Made by a program: the position numbers and the translations under genes. 6,821 nt of DNA from Candidatus Stercoripulliclostridium pullicola. GTDB lineage: Bacteria > Bacillota > Clostridia > Christensenellales > DTU072. The notes beneath the pieces were generated by a model, which was given only the letters and a program-made list of their open reading frames with translations, was not told the origin of the DNA and did no database searches. Location: contig JADINF010000029.1 of the NCBI GenBank assembly GCA_017694145.1, forward strand, positions 1 through 6,821, in the 5' to 3' direction. Every line of letters starts with the position of its first letter. The stretch's first letter is position 1. This document shows, piece after piece, positions 4,301 to 6,821 of this stretch.

Positions 4301-6821
4301 AAAATCGCTTGCGTCGAGCGCATAATAGGTGTTGCCCGCGCTTATACCGAGCTCTTCGAGCCCTACCGGCTCGCCGTCATAATACTTGGAAGGATTCTTG
4401 ACGGAAAATTCGGTTATTTCGCGGTAAACGTATATCTGCATATTCGCGCTGTAATCCTCGAAATTGGGATGGCTTACCGTGAACGTGAGCGAAACGTTCT
4501 CGAGATACGTGCCCGCGCCGGATCCGCCGACGGATTCGTCAAGCGAGCCACCCACGCAAGTTATATTGCTTACGGTGAAGCCCGTGACGGGAATATCGTT
4601 CGCGCCGTAAACCATATTCAATTCGATGACCGCGTCGCGCAGGGTCTTGCCTTCGTAAACGTATACCCTGCTTCCCGAAGCGAGTTTCATCGTGTTCTTC
4701 AACACGTTATTCATAACGACGGTGCCGCGAATGATATTGTATTCGTTTATGAATTCGTCGTTGGGCGTGAATACGTATTCCGCTTCGCCGCCCGCGTCCG
4801 CTATCGCGTCGGGATCCGCCCAGGCTATCGTACCTATGCTTGCCGCTTCGCTTCCGGACTTGAGCGAGATCGTGAATTCGCCGAGCTTTGCGCCGTAAAC
4901 CGCTTCGCCGGTCACGACGATATTGCCTTCTAGCTCGACGCTCGTACCGTTGACGTCCAATATCGCGGGTAAGGTCACGGTAAGATACGAACCGCTTTTT
5001 TCGGGAGTGAATATCACGGAAATCGCGTTGTCGTTGGCTTTGGTCGCCTCGCCGTGGTAACGCGGATCGATAGTGAACGTTCCTCTGACGCTCACGTTGC
5101 CCGAAGCGTTCGTTATGTATGCGTAACCCGATCCGCCGAGAATGGTATCGTTATCGATCGTATCTCCGAGATTTACCGTTCTGAACGCGGGTAATTCCAC
5201 CGTGGGCACGGCTTTTTCCACGATGAGCTTCACGCCGGCAAGATTGCCGCCGAAATTGGCGTCGTCTATTCTTACGGTTACGGCGTAGCCTTCCGCGTTG
5301 ACTTCGGAGGGCTTATGCTGTTGACCGTTGTAAGTGACTACGAATTTGAGTTCGCCGTAGTTGGCGACGATGCTTTCCACGATATCTTTGCCCTCTTCGT
5401 TCAGGCAGGGCGTCACGCTCAGTTCTGAAGCCGAGTATGCGTAGGTGATCACGTAATTGCCGTTTTCCTCGACGTAATCGTCAACGAACGTTATATATTG
5501 CGAGAGGTCGCGTTTGACGATATCTATCTCCATGGTTTCGTAGACGGAGTTGAAGTTGTCGGGATCCGCGGGTTCGAAAGCTATCGTAACGGTATGTCTG
5601 CCCACGCCGTGCAGCGAAATGTCGGTACTCAACACGAACTTTCCCTCCACGTCGTCGCCTGTCGCGGGGAATATTACCTTACCGCCGTTGAACGTTACGT
5701 CGCCCGACTCGGTACCGAACGCTATCGTTCCGTATACGTACGGCAACGCCGTTATTTCGGGATCCGCTTTCGCGATATTGAGTACGGTGGTCGCGGAACC
5801 TTCGTAATTCGTGCTTATGAGCGTTATCCTCACGTCGTAGACGCCGGCATTCGCGGGAGCCTCCGAAACGAATTCTTCTTCGCTCGCGCCCGACGTCTTA
5901 AATTCGTAGAGAGCTTCGGTTATGCCTGCGGGAAGCGGTACGCTGAACGAAACCGGCTCCGACGTATAAGTTCTGTTGTAAACCGCCGAAATCTCGAATA
6001 TCGCCTGTGCTTTCGCTACCGTCATTTCCTGTTCGTACGTTTTCGAATATCCGTTCTCGTCGAAAACGATTTTCACTTTATATACGCCCGCGTTCACGGG
6101 AGGCGCGCTCGTTTCTTTGCCGTCGATCAGGTAGATCACTTCGTGCGCGACTTGCGGGTGCGCGTAACTCGTGCCGCCTATTATTATCTTATTATAATTG
6201 GGAGCGACCGCCACGCTTCCGGTAGCGGGATTGTATATCTGATCGAGTCCCGTGAAAGGTTCGTCCGCGTTAAGTGACGGAGCGATCGAGGAAGTCCCCT
6301 CGTAAACGCCCTCGAAGTTCAAGTCGTTCACGACGGCTTTCACCGCGTATTTACCTATACGCGAAGGCGCCGAAGTAAGCGGAGTACCGTCTGTGAAATA
6401 GAAGTATTCCGAGACGATGCCCAGCGCGGCATAATCGATAGCCACGTCGCCGTAGCAATCCGGCACGAAAGGTTGCGCCATACCGTTGTATACCGTTTCG
6501 TAATCGGTCGGGTTGGCGAAATAGACTTTGGCTTTCTCGATAACGAGCTCTACGGTCACGCTGCCGGTGTAATTCGTAACGCTTTCGTCGATGCTCACCG
6601 TGACCAAGTAAGTGCCCGCCTGTATGCGTTCTTCGTCCGCATACACGATATTGAGCGGGAGATATTCTCCCTCGTTCTCCGGATCGGACGCCGACGCGGA
6701 AATAGTTTTATTCTCGATCAATCCGTCGTAGACGTGTACGAGATCGCTTACCTCTATCGCGTCGGAAATGTCCTTCTTATTCACGCGGAGGAAATAGCCG
6801 GAAGAATAAGGATGATAATTC
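1289..6821 (-). CDS. Giant MBG/YDG-repeat surface protein with C-terminal membrane anchor (5' partial)
   Basis: Probable envelope-anchored stalk or adhesin-like protein; no enzyme motif is visible. The frame stays open to the window edge, so the true start lies outside. The GTG at 6784 (residue 1 here) is an internal valine, with 12 more in-frame residues upstream. Map by residue: class A Ig-like modules 12-83, 86-168, 169-257, 260-338, 425-524, 696-788, 790-882, 884-970, 972-1052, 1138-1208, 1298-1373, 1376-1476 and 1478-1552; class B modules 341-423, 527-611, 614-694, 1055-1136 and 1211-1296; YDG module 1554-1636; membrane-proximal domain 1637-1760; transmembrane helix 1761-1785; basic tail 1786-1831. 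Class A cores read AGVYDVRI, AGNYKVTV or AGEYVVTV, followed by NYEGS or NYTGS. Only four cysteines occur (110, 460, 743, 1427). There is no LPXTG sorting signal. Boundaries are judged by eye, and the family name rests on motif resemblance to MBG/YDG domains. The 3' end overlaps the next gene by 13 nt. Confidence 0.9.
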   Translation of the reverse strand, partial: NYHPYSSGYFLRVNKKDISDAIEVSDLVHVYDGLIENKTISASASDPENEGEYLPLNIVYADEERIQAGTYLVTVSIDESVTNYTGSVTVELVIEKAKVYFANPTDYETVYNGMAQPFVPDCYGDVAIDYAALGIVSEYFYFTDGTPLTSAPSRIGKYAVKAVVNDLNFEGVYEGTSSIAPSLNADEPFTGLDQIYNPATGSVAVAPNYNKIIIGGTSYAHPQVAHEVIYLIDGKETSAPPVNAGVYKVKIVFDENGYSKTYEQEMTVAKAQAIFEISAVYNRTYTSEPVSFSVPLPAGITEALYEFKTSGASEEEFVSEAPANAGVYDVRITLISTNYEGSATTVLNIAKADPEITALPYVYGTIAFGTESGDVTFNGGKVIFPATGDDVEGKFVLSTDISLHGVGRHTVTIAFEPADPDNFNSVYETMEIDIVKRDLSQYITFVDDYVEENGNYVITYAYSASELSVTPCLNEEGKDIVESIVANYGELKFVVTYNGQQHKPSEVNAEGYAVTVRIDDANFGGNLAGVKLIVEKAVPTVELPAFRTVNLGDTIDNDTILGGSGYAYITNASGNVSVRGTFTIDPRYHGEATKANDNAISVIFTPEKSGSYLTVTLPAILDVNGTSVELEGNIVVTGEAVYGAKLGEFTISLKSGSEAASIGTIAWADPDAIADAGGEAEYVFTPNDEFINEYNIIRGTVVMNNVLKNTMKLASGSRVYVYEGKTLRDAVIELNMVYGANDIPVTGFTVSNITCVGGSLDESVGGSGAGTYLENVSLTFTVSHPNFEDYSANMQIYVYREITEFSVKNPSKYYDGEPVGLEELGISAGNTYYALDASDFYIEKLILNGEETDEIRAAGVYTVTVSIDEGVTESGNVYYYGNHKGTYTFTYTVAKRNLSDIMSVTGNEKVYADSSVKLTVSFGEYDGKVDLSTLVYHYYAADGSRDYGVLPPTDAGNYKVTVTISDGNPSFTASREFDYTITKRTATITLESTYNYTYDPNLTVDVVPEVSNNLTSDSYKIYYRKQGATVETADKPVEAGVYVVRVEIVHSNYTGSATSTVNIAKADLEVTYVPTLDKINYGVKLGSSGISGGQVVSMLTGTAVSGKFVFVDPDNASLPVGSNTVSLRFVPDNSNYNDVYTSALIVVEKAHASLEDLSLTAVYNGKAQYPTFKTDLKLKYSFTQNGYNVDSAIAAGEYVVTVVVDDKNYEGSKQVTFTISKASPVLEESVMPVAGSVEYGRSLGNSYIGGGKMVYLKGGSAIAGSYYFLNEDTVLGDVGVYEGVQFAFVPADSANYEVYVGTLTVEVTKATATITVSNNSFTFGATADEIISALKFSTSPANMQVINDAKFDDGVTVPRVGTYLFTASISDRNYQGTLQFAVYINKKGIDINFYRDTNVVDRYTYTYGNTSPAMPRIVIDTLVDVDELDYAEIQGMIICQYFSADDEEGAIPSVVQPSSVGDYYVTAILNHPDYYILEDSARISYSVTRATVSSITFDPDLLSNQIYGSVSVPVVVTSPAGVGVRVEFPGYESMPLSAGNYSIKAVIDDPNYFSTELTAMFRINPKEISIENIKVQNKAYDGLPNVTVTGELSGVMVGDEVILSMTATTMGGKSEVGTYGVVITSWELGGLHAANYKVYEPVYSLFVKISSNVITDKATGSYITTPGGFSSNITVSFSEVYDTVNKSNFFTKLFGQKATVQVIEIKENGFDTVLGEKVKFYAKIPDEYLNSQNLVVEGLGNLSSVTDFTREGNYITFYADSSGEIVFYTNDFPYWVIIVIGAVVIIILGIIIILIAAPMRRRKHVNAGARKIHKWSENRGSLEESYMRELKAKREAKKRRWRL
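1292..1429 (-). other. Basic cytoplasmic tail of the giant surface protein
   Basis: Residues 1786-1831 contain 17 Lys/Arg and 5 Glu, ending in KAKREAKKRRWRL. At about 46 residues it is much longer than a simple stop-transfer patch. The middle part (HKWSENRGSLEESYMREL) could form a short amphipathic helix. It could contact phospholipid, nucleic acid or a cytoplasmic partner. Its DNA also carries the start of the next gene, which constrains the last few codons. Confidence 0.7.
1430..1504 (-). other. Transmembrane helix of the giant surface protein
   Basis: Residues 1761-1785 are almost wholly apolar: YWVIIVIGAVVIIILG, then IIIILIAA. MRRRK follows at once. The positive-inside rule puts the repeats outside the cell and the C-terminus in the cytoplasm. 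This replaces the LPXTG sortase anchor common in comparable proteins. Confidence 0.92.
1505..1876 (-). other. Membrane-proximal domain of the giant surface protein
   Basis: Residues 1637-1760 break the repeat pattern. They include a Ser/Thr/Gly linker (ITTPGGFSSN), the segment VYDTVNKSNFFTKLFGQ, and a beta-rich end (GEKVKFYAKIPDEYLNSQNL, then NYITFYADSSGEIVFYTNDF) leading straight into the membrane helix. The last part resembles the closing beta domain seen before the anchor in other clostridial repeat proteins, where an IPxxY...GxYxxFxxxxxGxxVF pattern recurs. That match is from memory and is tentative. Confidence 0.55.
1877..2122 (-). other. YDG-type module
   Basis: Residues about 1555-1636 carry IKVQNKAYDGLPNVTVTGEL, then SGVMVGDEV and LHAANYKVYEPVYSLFV. 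The KxYDGxxxVxVxGxLxGVxxGDxV pattern followed by ANYxVY is the hallmark of YDG domains in bacterial surface proteins. It is the only clear YDG unit in the visible chain and is the last repeat before the membrane-proximal domain. Confidence 0.75.
2123..2896 (-). repeat. Class A modules 10-12 of the giant surface protein
   Basis: Residues about 1298-1552 hold three class A units with cores VGTYLFTA, VGDYYVTA and AGNYSIKA. They are followed by NYQGT, DYYIL and NYFST. The middle unit is longer, with an inserted acidic stretch (VDVDELDYAEIQ). INPKEISIEN closes the set and leads into the YDG module, a common transition in such proteins. Confidence 0.6.
2897..3154 (-). other. Class B beta module 5
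   Basis: Residues about 1211-1296: SVEYGRSLGNSYIGGGKMVY, then AIAGSYYFLNEDTVLGDVGV and FAFVPADSANYEVYVGTLTV, ending VTKA. It shares the GGGKMVY segment with GGKVIF of module 1. It is the last class B unit; three class A units and the YDG unit follow. Confidence 0.7.
3154..4702 (-). repeat. Second A/B module series (A-A-A-A-B-A)
   Basis: Class A units at residues 696-788, 790-882, 884-970 and 972-1052, then B4, then a class A unit at 1138-1208; B5 comes next. The cores are AGTYLENV (atypical, with YVYEGKTL as its opening), AGVYTVTV, AGNYKVTV, AGVYVVRV and AGEYVVTV. The module order repeats that of the first series. The 972-1052 unit closely matches the 260-338 unit of the first series. Confidence 0.55.
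3377..3622 (-). other. Class B beta module 4
   Basis: Residues about 1055-1136: INYGVKLGSSGISGGQVVSM, then AVSGKFVFVDPDNASLPVGS and LRFVPDNSNYNDVYTSALIV, ending VVEKA. All class hallmarks are present: YGxxLG, GG, GKFxFxDP, PVGS, FVPDxxNYNxVY. Compare module 1, which shares GKFV and NxNxVY spacing. Confidence 0.7.
4703..4945 (-). other. Class B beta module 3
   Basis: Residues about 614-694: GEAVYGAKLGEFTISLKSGS, then SIGTIAWADPDAIADAGGEA and YVFTPNDEFINEYNIIRGTV. This is the unit closest to the class pattern common in other Bacillota surface proteins (YGxxL...GTFxWxDP...AG...FTPxDxxNYN), although the GG motif is missing here. Confidence 0.6.
4952..5209 (-). other. Class B beta module 2
   Basis: Residues about 526-611: NLGDTIDNDTILGGSGYAYI, then VSVRGTFTIDP and SVIFTPEKSGSYLTVTLPA. 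The final NY of the class is replaced by SY. It runs without a class A spacer into class B module 3, the only B-B junction in the visible chain. Confidence 0.55.
5209..6821 (-). repeat. First A/B module series (A-A-A-A-B-A)
   Basis: This DNA encodes class A modules 1-5 with B1 inserted before the fifth; B2 comes next. The class A cores are AGTYLVTV, IGKYAVKA, AGVYKVKI, AGVYDVRI and EGYAVTV. After the core comes NYTGS, NFEGV, (none clear in the third), NYEGS and NFGGN, then a strand ending in KA or a variant that starts the next unit. Unit DNA sequences are well diverged, with no long identical stretches seen. Confidence 0.6.
5513..5764 (-). other. Class B beta module 1
   Basis: Residues about 341-424: an FG opening (IAFGTESG), the GG segment FNGGKVIF, the strand VEGKFVL, and the ending IAFEPADPDNFNSVYETM leading to DIVKRDL. 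It follows a class A module directly. It is the closest visible relative of class B module 4, and the preceding A modules also match each other. Confidence 0.65.

Noticed and set aside
5498..6277. 259-codon open frame on the plus strand
   Set aside because: Antisense to well-defined class A and B modules; Arg/Tyr/Val-rich product with no recognisable features. The same applies to 3671-4288, 4469-4933 and 2684-3094.

Overview
The window holds two large protein-coding genes, both on the minus strand, which together cover it almost without a gap. Both run off the window. The upstream gene (right side, 6821 down to 1289) lacks its 5' end and encodes at least 1,843 residues of a giant repetitive surface protein. 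The downstream gene (left side, 1301 down to 1) starts inside the last codons of the first and lacks its 3' end. It encodes at least 433 residues of an exported protein with a long signal peptide. No RNA gene, mobile element, CRISPR array, promoter or terminator could be supported.

The organism is most likely an uncultured member of the Bacillota (Clostridia-like, possibly gut-associated). This is inferred from the protein style: long chains of MBG/YDG-type bacterial Ig-like beta modules, a C-terminal membrane anchor, and no outer-membrane export signals. Base composition is balanced, with many NCG codons and frequent ATA. The taxon is a guess from style, not from a marker gene.

Reading the upstream gene in its own direction, I count about 18 beta-rich modules of 70-100 residues. 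They fall into two recurring classes. Class A has the core AGxYxVxV followed by a NYxGS-like motif. Class B has a YGxxLG opening, a GG segment, a GxF/GTxxW strand and an FxPxDxxNY ending. One YDG-type module follows, then a membrane-proximal domain, one transmembrane helix and a strongly basic tail of about 46 residues that should lie in the cytoplasm. The module order from the N-terminal edge is A-A-A-A-B-A-B-B-A-A-A-A-B-A-B-A-A-A-YDG. A seven-module series therefore seems to occur twice, and local sequence similarity supports this for at least the A-B pair.

The downstream protein has a 47-residue signal peptide with an odd internal duplication, then beta-rich sequence with DxxGN motifs like those in extracellular Ig-like domains, then a helix-prone stretch. 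The 13-nt gene overlap implies co-transcription and probably translational coupling. My inference is a two-component cell-surface locus: a long membrane-anchored stalk or adhesin-like protein and an exported partner. No catalytic domain is visible, so the biochemical role is unknown.
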